Source: Mucilaginibacter straminoryzae
GTDB taxonomy: Bacteria > Bacteroidota > Bacteroidia > Sphingobacteriales > Sphingobacteriaceae
Assembly (NCBI RefSeq): GCF_022953055.1
Contig: NZ_JALJEJ010000002.1
Span: 496,001-560,000 of the forward strand
Direction of reading: 5' to 3'
Length of the DNA stretch: 64,000 nucleotides
The position numbers and the translations under genes are program-made. Shown one piece after another: positions 57,371 through 64,000 of this stretch. Under the pieces are notes generated by a model that saw only the letters and a list, made by a program, of their open reading frames with translations, had not been told where the DNA came from and ran no database searches. Positions within the stretch are counted from its first letter, which is position 1, and every line of letters starts with the position of its first letter.

Positions 57371-58222
57371 TTAGTTTCTTTTAAGTATCACCACATTGGC
57401 CACCTTTCGCTGGCCTTCGTGGTCCCATTTGTTATTATCGGATGGGTGGTTAACCACGCCGTCTTCTTTATCCCAAAGCGTGGTCGAACCACCACCATCA
57501 AGATTGACCGCATCAGTACAGTGCATCCATTGCAGTATTTTTTTCAACTCGAACAGGCTCATGCCGGCAGCGTTCGCGTCGCGGCCGTCTACCGTAATCA
57601 GCAATACCCGATGTTTATCATTAATCGCCACGGCAGAACGCGGATGGCGGGCTCTTGCGAAAAGGCTGGTATCCATTTCCACGCCTTTATCCTGATACAG
57701 CAGCAACGGACCGGTCAACATTACGTCGTCCCCTAATAACTTAGTCTCCCAGTCCGGGCCGCCATCCCAATTATCTATATGAACAAGGCCATCCTTCACC
57801 ACAATGGCTGCCCGCTGGTGCCTTGCTCTTGTGTTATTTTTTTCCAGCCGGTTTGCGTTAATCACCTGCCCGTGAACCCGCAGGTAATCAACAGAGCCAC
57901 CATTTTTCACGTCGAAGAAGGTACCGTTGATAGCTGCTATTGCACCCTCTTTTTGACCAAAGTCACTGGTGATCCGCTTTACCTTCGGCTCGAATGCGAG
58001 GTCAAACTTGTTTCTCCCCCCCTGTTTAACCTCCAGAACAGAAATAAACTGGCTGGATTTAAATAAGCTGTTTCCCCTGAACCAGGCTTGTTTCAATTTT
58101 ATACCCGGCGCTAAGCGCTTAGATTCCCATTCAACTCGTTTAAAATTCAAAGAGTCGTTCTGAGAAAATGCAAAGCATGCCTGTAGCAAGAAAAGAAACA
58201 AAAAGGCAGAAAAACGCATCAT
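57371..58222 (-). CDS. Secreted phosphodiester glycosidase family protein (NAGPA/DUF2233)
   Basis: A 283-residue protein with signal peptide (FLFLFLLQACFAFS). The family core is clear: AAINGTFFDVKNGGSVDYLRVHG, the RHPRSAVAINDKHRVLLITVDGRD segment and CTDAVNLDGGGSTTLWDKE near the end. Human uncovering enzyme (NAGPA) of this family cleaves GlcNAc-1-phosphate diesters; bacterial members act on sugar phosphodiesters, with few known substrates. As first gene of the operon with NamZ, SusCD and a metallophosphatase, it may open phosphodiester-linked sugars of wall polymers. This is inference. Confidence 0.88.
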   Translation of the reverse strand: MMRFSAFLFLFLLQACFAFSQNDSLNFKRVEWESKRLAPGIKLKQAWFRGNSLFKSSQFISVLEVKQGGRNKFDLAFEPKVKRITSDFGQKEGAIAAINGTFFDVKNGGSVDYLRVHGQVINANRLEKNNTRARHQRAAIVVKDGLVHIDNWDGGPDWETKLLGDDVMLTGPLLLYQDKGVEMDTSLFARARHPRSAVAINDKHRVLLITVDGRDANAAGMSLFELKKILQWMHCTDAVNLDGGGSTTLWDKEDGVVNHPSDNNKWDHEGQRKVANVVILKRN

Positions 58223-58272
58223 CTTGGTGGTTAAATAACTTAAAGGCGCAGTAAAGAAACTCAGCTAAACAA

Positions 58273-58392
58273 AACGCACAAACACGCACATTACCAAATC
58301 CTTACTCTTTCAAATATATAGAATTGCGTTCTTAAAAAACAATAACTCTTGCATGTTTTTTTACAAAATTTGCAAAAACATGCAAAATGTTA
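58273..58392 (-). promoter_or_regulatory. Promoter of the wall-polymer operon with 10-bp-spaced GCA repeats
   Basis: The minus strand has TATATTTG (58318-58311), an exact -7 consensus, and TTG at 58342-58340 for the -33 region. Direct repeats flank it: ACGCACA twice (GCA at 58276 and 58286) and TGCAAAA twice (GCA at 58372 and 58382), each pair exactly 10 bp apart. A perfect 10-bp inverted repeat GCATGTTTTT/AAAAACATGC spans 58351-58383. The same kind of repeat occurs before murQ. Confidence 0.6.
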
Positions 58393-58469
58393 CAAATCAT
58401 ATTGGTGTAATAAAAACACTATTATCACCCTGATAAAATCTACCAAAAACATAGACAAACCTATCTATT

Positions 58470-58504
58470 GGAAACAAAAAAGCCCTCAACACAAGTTTGA
58501 GGGC
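58470..58504 (-). terminator. Terminator of the murQ operon
   Basis: GCCCTCAA and TTGAGGGC (58482-58489 and 58497-58504) form a perfect 8-bp stem followed on the minus strand by TTTTTTG. It lies about 190 bases after the epimerase stop and before the promoter of the next operon. Confidence 0.85.
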
Positions 58505-58692
58505 AATAAAACACTACATAAAAAAGAAGTTCAATAAAATCAAATTCAGCTTATCAGCATAGGATCGTGAATAATTTTGCACCTTTTTGCAACATCAACA
58601 TTTTTTTGCATGATGTTCATAAAACCCGCAACACTATACAGTAAGTTAAAAAACTAAAATTAAGCGATAGTTAATTACTAAAAACAGCACAA
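58505..58692 (-). other. Long 3' untranslated stretch with repeat TTTTGCA
   Basis: Between the epimerase stop and its terminator lie 188 AT-rich bases without a gene. TTTTGCA occurs twice 10 bp apart (TGC at 58578 and 58588) and once more 19 bp on (58607), the reverse complement of the TGCAAAA repeats at the promoters nearby. Confidence 0.5.
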
Positions 58693-59817
58693 TCAGATCT
58701 TACGAACGCCAATGCCGGGAAGATCGCTAAGCGTTACTTTTCCGTCAACAACCTGCATGCCTTTATAAACATCATTACTGATCAGCAATGCCCCATCCAG
58801 GTCTGCCCAATCTGCCATAGGCGCCAGATGCGATGCGGCCGATATCGCGCAGGATGTTTCTGTCATACACCCGATCATTACTTTCATTTTTAAAGCTTTA
58901 GCCAGTATCAGCATTTTATGAGCTTCGCGCATGCCGGTAGATTTCATCAGCTTAATATTGATACCACTGTAAACGCCGTGCGCTTTCACTACATCATCCA
59001 AGCGCTGAACGGCTTCGTCACCCATGGTAGGCAGCGGACTGTTCTGGGTAAGCCATGCATTATCTTCCACCCGTTCTTTCGGCATCGGCTGTTCAATAAA
59101 AACAATCCCTTTCTCCTGCAACCAGTGCGACATATCCAAAGCCATCTGGCGATCTGTCCAACCCTGGTTCACATCCACACAAATGGGCTTATTGGTTATT
59201 TCGCGAATGGTATTGATCAGCAATTTATCCGTATCGCGGCCCAGTTTCACTTTCAGTATTTTGTAAGGATCGGCTTCTTTCACCTTCTGGCGGATTACCT
59301 CCGGCGTATCGATACCGATGGTAAACGAGGTGTTAGGGGTTTTAGCGGCATCATAACCCCATATTTTATACCAGGGTTGCTTCATTAGTTTACCAACGAG
59401 GTCGTGCAGCGCAATATCTACCGAAGCTTTCGCGGCTTTATTCGCTTCTTCAATACCATCAACATAAGTTAGGATATTCTCCATTTGAAACGGATCATCA
59501 AACCGAGAAAGATCTACCTTACCTAAAAACTTCAATACGCTTTCGTGCGATTCGCCCAGGTAAGGCGGCATAGAAGCTTCACCATAACCGATTACCCCGT
59601 TATATTCCAACTCCGTCAGCACTACGGGCGTGGTAGTTCTTGAACTGGTAGAAAGTGTAAAAGCATGCTTCAATTGCAACGTGTACGGGCGATACCTTAA
59701 CTGTAGTTTACCCTTACCAGATTGCCCGGCGATACCTGAAAGTGCTTTTTCCCAGGGCAATAGTGTGGTGCCGGTCACTAAGGCCGAAGCCTTTAGAAAA
59801 TTTCTTCTGCTATTCAT
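58693..59817 (-). CDS. Tat-exported L-Ala-D/L-Glu (dipeptide) epimerase
   Basis: A 374-residue member of the enolase superfamily with the muconate-lactonizing fold: N-terminal capping domain (about 35-150) and barrel with KILKVKLGRD (catalytic Lys region), VDVNQGW, FIEQPMP, GDEAV and INIKLMKSTG (second catalytic Lys). This pattern fits L-Ala-D/L-Glu epimerases. The N-terminus is NSRRNFLKASALVTGTTLLP, a twin-arginine signal, so it appears to be exported, unlike cytoplasmic YcjG/YkfB. It overlaps the NlpC/P60 gene by 4 bases. The pair would cut and epimerise the wall peptide L-Ala-D-Glu. Confidence 0.88.
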   Translation of the reverse strand: MNSRRNFLKASALVTGTTLLPWEKALSGIAGQSGKGKLQLRYRPYTLQLKHAFTLSTSSRTTTPVVLTELEYNGVIGYGEASMPPYLGESHESVLKFLGKVDLSRFDDPFQMENILTYVDGIEEANKAAKASVDIALHDLVGKLMKQPWYKIWGYDAAKTPNTSFTIGIDTPEVIRQKVKEADPYKILKVKLGRDTDKLLINTIREITNKPICVDVNQGWTDRQMALDMSHWLQEKGIVFIEQPMPKERVEDNAWLTQNSPLPTMGDEAVQRLDDVVKAHGVYSGINIKLMKSTGMREAHKMLILAKALKMKVMIGCMTETSCAISAASHLAPMADWADLDGALLISNDVYKGMQVVDGKVTLSDLPGIGVRKI

Positions 59818-61067
59818 TTTTTAGAGGTACTATGATAAAAAGGATGATCACTTACTTTTACAATTCCCGGCTCTCCAACTGAAGTTAGCATTCTGCGGGC
59901 TACTACCAGCCGCTGGCGACGATAGTCGTCATAGTTCGCCGCTTTAGGATCGAGGCTGTTTATCTTCACCATTCCTGCCGATTGGATAAACTGTCCATTG
60001 CCCATATAAATACCCGTATGGGTAATCTTAGCCTGCCTGCCTTGTCTAATTCCGGGTGAGAAAAAAAGCAAGTCGCCGGGCTGCAAGTTTTTCAGGCATT
60101 TGGCATTACTTACAGAATCCGCCTCGTAAATATCTACTTCCTTACCTACCAACGCTTGTTGGGAAGCATCCCGAGGCAATATGATTCCGTTTAAAAAGTA
60201 GGCTGTTTTAGTAAAGCCACTGCAGTCGACACCCTTAATGGACGTACCTCCCCACAAATAAGGCACCCCGATTAGCGTTTGCGCAGTGGCAAGAATTTTA
60301 GCAGCGTCCGGCTTGGGCTTATCCAGCCACTTCTGATAGTCAGCGGCTTCATTTACCGGAATATAGGCTATTCTTCCATCCGGAAAAGCCACTTCATAAA
60401 AATCAGCTTTCTTTCCGTGAAATTGTAAAATATCACCGGCTACCAGATCTGAAACAGGCAAAGAACTGCGCGAAGCCTGCTGATATGCATGGCCGTACTG
60501 GTTGGTATAGATCACCTTAGCAGCATCCCGCCAGGCCACGAAAGCAGCGGCATCCATGGGCGTTATTGCGCTATTGTCTACCCAGGAAATATAACGGTCG
60601 GGTGTGCGTACCAGCGAATATCCTCTTTGTGTTTTGAGAATAGTAACGGGAGTACCCAACAACATTTGCGTCACCATTTCAGGTGCATTTCCCGGAGAGA
60701 TGCGGTTGTTGGAAACCGAAAGGTTGGCTACACCAAATATCTTACCCTGCAACTCTTTAGCAGGCAGGGTATCCGTCCTTAATACCAACGGTATGTCTGT
60801 AGCTGAAAGATGTTTTTGCAAAGTTATAGCGGCCGCAGGCACTGTAGTTTCCAGCGTGACGATCAGGGGCTGCAAATTGTTTACCTGCGCGTTGAAAATA
60901 TCAGTGCGCTTATCCGGCGCAAATTTCAACCTCACCTCGTTTACCATTTGCAGTACCTTTTTTGCGGCGGTGCTGTCACTCTGTCCAAAAGCGACATTGG
61001 TGAAAGCAAGCAGAAAAGCGCAAATCAGTGCTGCGTTATACCTGAAAACTTTTCTATTATCACGCAT
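59814..61067 (-). CDS. Secreted NlpC/P60 cysteine peptidase with SH3-like domains
   Basis: The 417-residue protein has a signal peptide (YNAALICAFLLAFTNVAFGQ), SH3-like segments in the middle (about 120-250; VTILKTQRGYSLVRTPDRYISWV) and a C-terminal NlpC/P60 domain with Cys in GVDCSGFTKTAYF, His in KITHTGIYMGNGQF and a further polar residue after it. It resembles YkfC-type gamma-D-glutamyl-diamino acid endopeptidases that trim free muropeptides to L-Ala-D-Glu, the substrate of the epimerase next to it. It begins 3 bases after the symporter stop. Confidence 0.9.
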   Translation of the reverse strand: MRDNRKVFRYNAALICAFLLAFTNVAFGQSDSTAAKKVLQMVNEVRLKFAPDKRTDIFNAQVNNLQPLIVTLETTVPAAAITLQKHLSATDIPLVLRTDTLPAKELQGKIFGVANLSVSNNRISPGNAPEMVTQMLLGTPVTILKTQRGYSLVRTPDRYISWVDNSAITPMDAAAFVAWRDAAKVIYTNQYGHAYQQASRSSLPVSDLVAGDILQFHGKKADFYEVAFPDGRIAYIPVNEAADYQKWLDKPKPDAAKILATAQTLIGVPYLWGGTSIKGVDCSGFTKTAYFLNGIILPRDASQQALVGKEVDIYEADSVSNAKCLKNLQPGDLLFFSPGIRQGRQAKITHTGIYMGNGQFIQSAGMVKINSLDPKAANYDDYRRQRLVVARRMLTSVGEPGIVKVSDHPFYHSTSKK

Positions 61068-61070
61068 AAA

Positions 61071-62579
61071 CTAAGCTCCTTTAAATTCAACAGCCTTGGC
61101 AACCGGCCGAGTATTATTCGTTTTCAGTTGTGTAGAGATCAACAACAACAGAAAGGTGATCAGGCCATTCAGAACGATCAACTCAAAGCCCACCGCATAG
61201 CCAAACCATACCAGCAAATATTTCTCGAGGAAAAAAGACAAAACGGGCGAAAGCAGGCAGATCACCGGGACAGCTTTATCAGCAATTCCTTTTTCGGTCA
61301 TGATTCCGAAGGCAAATAAACCCAGCAAGGGACCATAGGTATAACCGGCGGCCTTAAAAATACCATTGACTACAGAATCGTCATTCAGGGCACGGAAAAC
61401 CAATATTACTAACAGCACTACCACTGAAAAACCGACATGCACCAGGTGCCTTTTCTTTACCAGTTCTGCACTGTTCTGATCTTTACTTTTATCAAACTTC
61501 AGGAAGTCGATACAGAAAGATGTGGTCAGGGCGGTAAGCGCCGAATCCGTTGTGGCGAAGGTAGCTGCGGTAAGACCAAGCATAAAGATTGTAGCAGGCA
61601 GTACATTCAAATGCCTTAATGCAATTTCGGGGAACAGGTGATCTGTTGTTTTCATTGCATTAACATCGATGTGATTCGCCGCAGCATACTGGTACAACAA
61701 AGCCCCGACACTCAGGAAAAACAGGTTAATCACCACGAACACGATAGTGAAGGTGAGCATGTTCTTCTGCGCTTCGCCGATATTTTTACAGCTCAGGTTT
61801 TTCTGCATCAGGTCCTGGTCGAGGCCGGTCATGGAAATGGTTACAAAAACACCCCCCAGGAATTGCTTCAGGAAATGATTCTTACTACCGGCAAGATCTT
61901 CCCAGAAAAACATTTTGGAATAAGAGCTTTGCTTTACCGCCTCGAACGTTTGGCCAATGTTCAGGTGCAGGCTTTCTGAAATAAAGTAGATAGACAGCAC
62001 TACAGAAAGCAACAGGAAAACAGTTTGCAGGGTATCTGTAATGATGATAGTTTTTAACCCGCCTTTAAATGTGTACGACCAGATGAGGATAAGATAAAGC
62101 GCCACGGTAACACCGAAGGGCACATGCAAGGCATCAAAAATAAAACGCTGAAAAACAATAGCTACCAGGTATAAGCGAAATGCTGAACCAATAACCCGCG
62201 AAACGATGAAAATTACCGAACCGGTTTTGTAACTATAGTAGCCAAATCGCTTTTCGAGGTAGGTATAGATAGATACCAGGTTCAGCTTATAATAAAGCGG
62301 CAGCAAAACATAAGCAACTATAACAAACCCGACTGCATTGCCCAAAACAAACTGAAAATAGCCAAAGCCTGAACCTTTCACCGCACCGGGCACAGAAATA
62401 AATGTCACACCGGAAAGGGCCGTGCCAATCATCCCGAAAGCAACGAAATACCATTTGGAATTACGGTTAGCAATAAAGAAACTGGAGTTATCAGACGAGT
62501 TCCTGGAGGTGAAGTAAGATACACCGATAAGCGCGGCGAAATAACCTACAACAAAAAGCAGTAGTACAAGTGGCGACAT
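61071..62579 (-). CDS. Sodium:solute symporter family transporter
   Basis: A 502-residue inner-membrane protein with about thirteen membrane segments and the SSS pattern: YFTSRNSSDNSSFFIANRNSKWYFVAFGMIGTALSGVTFISVPG at the start of the core, TYLEKRFGYYSYKTGSVIF, and TAATFATTDSALTALTTSF near the second Na+ site. Its place between murQ and the NlpC/P60 gene makes MurNAc, another amino sugar or a wall dipeptide the likely cargo. It starts 26 bases after murQ. Confidence 0.9.
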   Translation of the reverse strand: MSPLVLLLFVVGYFAALIGVSYFTSRNSSDNSSFFIANRNSKWYFVAFGMIGTALSGVTFISVPGAVKGSGFGYFQFVLGNAVGFVIVAYVLLPLYYKLNLVSIYTYLEKRFGYYSYKTGSVIFIVSRVIGSAFRLYLVAIVFQRFIFDALHVPFGVTVALYLILIWSYTFKGGLKTIIITDTLQTVFLLLSVVLSIYFISESLHLNIGQTFEAVKQSSYSKMFFWEDLAGSKNHFLKQFLGGVFVTISMTGLDQDLMQKNLSCKNIGEAQKNMLTFTIVFVVINLFFLSVGALLYQYAAANHIDVNAMKTTDHLFPEIALRHLNVLPATIFMLGLTAATFATTDSALTALTTSFCIDFLKFDKSKDQNSAELVKKRHLVHVGFSVVVLLVILVFRALNDDSVVNGIFKAAGYTYGPLLGLFAFGIMTEKGIADKAVPVICLLSPVLSFFLEKYLLVWFGYAVGFELIVLNGLITFLLLLISTQLKTNNTRPVAKAVEFKGA

Positions 62580-62605
62580 AAAGTTTAATATTGAAGGGTG
62601 ATTGG

Positions 62606-63421
62606 CTAATATTGCTTACTCTGTAATGCAGTAAGGGCCTGCCTTACGCTTCCGTGCTGTTCGAGCAGACGGGCGGCAGTCTCTTTATCACAACCGGTTT
62701 CCTGCATAATGATATTCACGCCGCGGTTGTACAGCTTATGATTGGTCAGTTGCATGTCCACCATTTTATTACCCTTTACCCGGCCCAGACTAATCATTAC
62801 CGAAGTGGTTAACATATTCAGCACCAGTTTTTGAGCGGTACCCGCTTTCATGCGGGTAGAGCCCGTTAAAAACTCCGGACCAACTACTACCTCAACCGGA
62901 TACTTAGCCTCCTTACCTATCGGGCTGCCGCTATTACAAACCACACAACCCGTTTCCAGACCATGCCAGTTTGCCGCAGCCAATCCGCCCAATACATAAG
63001 GTGTATTACCCGAAGCTGCAATGCCAACCAGTACATCTTTATTACTGATGTGATACTCCTGCAGGTCTTTCCAGGCCTGCTCTTGATCATCTTCTGCAAA
63101 CTCAACCGCTTTTCGAATGGCGGTATCGCCGCCTGCTATAATACCAATTACCCAATCGTGCGAAACGCCGAAAGTAGGCGGAACTTCTGAAGCATCCAAT
63201 ATCCCCAAACGTCCGCTTGTACCCGCACCGATATAAAATAACCTTCCGCCAGCTTTCATTTTTTCGGAGATCACACCCGCAAGCGCACTGATTTGGGGGA
63301 TACATTTTTCCACCGCCAGCGGCACAGTCTTATCTTCGTTATTAATATTGGTAACAATATCTGTAATAGACATTTTGTGAAGATCCGAGTAGCGGGAGTC
63401 TTTTTCGGTAGTGGCTTCCAT
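62606..63421 (-). CDS. murQ: N-acetylmuramic acid 6-phosphate etherase
   Basis: A 271-residue cytoplasmic SIS-domain enzyme that splits the D-lactyl ether of MurNAc 6-phosphate to give GlcNAc 6-phosphate and lactate. The signature YIGAGTSGRLGILDASEVPPTFG with its catalytic Glu, the AEDDQEQA region with the second acidic residue, GIAASGNTPYVLGGL, and TGSTRMKAGTAQKLVLNMLTT are all intact. It is the first gene of the operon and is divergent from the DeoR-type regulator. A MurNAc kinase, needed to make its substrate, is not in the window. Confidence 0.96.
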   Translation of the reverse strand: MEATTEKDSRYSDLHKMSITDIVTNINNEDKTVPLAVEKCIPQISALAGVISEKMKAGGRLFYIGAGTSGRLGILDASEVPPTFGVSHDWVIGIIAGGDTAIRKAVEFAEDDQEQAWKDLQEYHISNKDVLVGIAASGNTPYVLGGLAAANWHGLETGCVVCNSGSPIGKEAKYPVEVVVGPEFLTGSTRMKAGTAQKLVLNMLTTSVMISLGRVKGNKMVDMQLTNHKLYNRGVNIIMQETGCDKETAARLLEQHGSVRQALTALQSKQY

Positions 63422-63458
63422 TATATTATTTATATAGGTTTAATTCAAGCGCATTCAT

Positions 63459-63556
63459 GCAAACATAATAAAAAATAACGCAAGAAAACGCAAATAAAAA
63501 GTAAATTTCATGAAATATTCATGATACAAAAAGCAAGAAACGGCAAAGAAACGCAG
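63459..63556. promoter_or_regulatory. Divergent murQ/deoR control region with helical-phase repeats
   Basis: TATGTTTG on the minus strand (63467-63460) matches the -7 consensus for murQ. Upstream lie ACGCAAGAAA and ACGCAAATAA (starting 63478 and 63488) and a triple set with GCA at 63533, 63543 and 63553. The exact 10-bp spacing puts all copies on one face of the helix, as expected for an operator bound by a multimeric regulator, here most simply the DeoR-type protein encoded next to it. Confidence 0.6.
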
Positions 63557-63614
63557 ATGACAACATGTGTTTAAACATCTTCTTTAGAAACATATTTTTT
63601 ATATTTTTATCGTC

Positions 63615-64000
63615 ATGCTAAAGGAAGAAAGACAGCAGTATATTATTAACCAGATTAATATCCACAATAAGGTATTATCAACAGACCTCAGCGCGCAGCT
63701 TAATGTCTCGGAAGATACCATCCGCCGCGACCTGAACGAACTGGCCGAGCTGGGCAAGATTGTTAAAGTTTACGGCGGCGCGCTATCCAAATCCTTTCAT
63801 TATCCATTCTCTGGCAAAGAGGTTTACAACAAAGACGGCAAAAAAGAAATCGCCCGCAAAGCCGCTAAACTAATCGAAGACGGCATGGTTTTACTGATCG
63901 GTGGCGGAACAACCATGATTGAACTGGCCCGTATCTTTCCAGAAAACCTGCACTGCACCATCTTCACCATTAGCCCACTGGTAGCCCTTGAACTGGTTGA
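63615..64000 (+). CDS. DeoR-family transcriptional regulator (C-terminus cut by window edge)
   Basis: An open frame from the ATG at 63615 runs past the edge; 128 residues are visible. The N-terminal DeoR helix-turn-helix is clear (EERQQYIINQINIHNKV, then AQLNVSEDTIRRDLNELAELGKIVKVYGGA), and the sugar-phosphate-binding domain begins with KKEIARKAAKLIEDGMVLLIGGGTTMIELARIFP. Such regulators sense sugar phosphates; MurNAc-6-P or GlcNAc-6-P would fit. It is divergent from murQ and probably controls both wall-scavenging operons. Confidence 0.92.
   Translation, partial: MLKEERQQYIINQINIHNKVLSTDLSAQLNVSEDTIRRDLNELAELGKIVKVYGGALSKSFHYPFSGKEVYNKDGKKEIARKAAKLIEDGMVLLIGGGTTMIELARIFPENLHCTIFTISPLVALELV

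Noticed and set aside
60604..61319. Long plus-strand frames opposite the NlpC/P60 and symporter genes
   Set aside because: They span two clear minus-strand genes and have no recognisable motif.
1..64000. CRISPR arrays, complete insertion sequences, prophage or integrase genes
   Set aside because: No regularly spaced palindromic repeats, transposase or integrase frames were found on either strand.

Overview
The window reads as a chromosome segment of a Bacteroidota bacterium, most likely a Sphingobacteriaceae member near Mucilaginibacter or Pedobacter. The evidence is three SusC/SusD outer-membrane pairs, two ECF-sigma/FecR pairs tied to SusC proteins with STN domains, lipoproteins ending their signal in CKK, promoters of the TAnnTTTG type, and weak Shine-Dalgarno sites. 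I inferred the genus from gene style only. I saw no rRNA, tRNA, CRISPR array or complete insertion sequence.

Left part (1-16738, all on the minus strand): an ECF sigma factor and FecR anti-sigma precede SusC, SusD, a DUF4843 lipoprotein, a PKD-like lipoprotein, a TlpA-type thioredoxin and a two-domain trypsin-like/PDZ protein. A lasso-peptide (RiPP) cluster follows in the same direction: PqqD-like B1, transglutaminase-like protease B2, asparagine-synthetase-like cyclase C, a 44-residue precursor at 1925-2059 (missed by ordinary ORF thresholds), an HPr-kinase-like enzyme and an unidentified protein cut by the window edge. The precursor has the lasso leader motif and ends in Ser. With the kinase next door, this predicts a lasso peptide phosphorylated on its C-terminal Ser. 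A Rho-independent terminator lies between the precursor and the kinase genes.

Middle part (16739-33127): an 860-bp gene-poor stretch with a decayed ORF; a small membrane protein; a plus-strand operon of FadR-type regulator, TauE/SafE permease and DUF1634 protein with a palindromic operator at its promoter; a fucosidase polysaccharide-utilization locus (sigma, FecR, SusC, SusD, GH29) with a possible antisense RNA at susC; a PoxB-type pyruvate oxidase; and a TPR sensor histidine kinase.

Central metabolic block (33401-46877, minus): GH78 rhamnosidase, MHS-type transporter, gluconokinase, transketolase, RpiB, transaldolase, a HAD hydrolase, 6-phosphogluconate dehydrogenase, glucose-6-phosphate dehydrogenase and 6-phosphogluconolactonase. 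This is nearly a whole pentose-phosphate pathway (only Rpe not seen), closed by a strong terminator.

Right part (47604-64000): a cell-wall scavenging locus. MurQ, a sodium:solute symporter, an NlpC/P60 peptidase and a Tat-exported dipeptide epimerase form one operon. A phosphodiester glycosidase, a NamZ-type muramidase, SusC, SusD, a GHL10 hydrolase and a metallophosphatase/PQQ-propeller fusion form a second. A divergent DeoR-family regulator starts at the right edge. GCA-containing repeats spaced exactly 10 bp occur at both operon promoters and are likely its operators.
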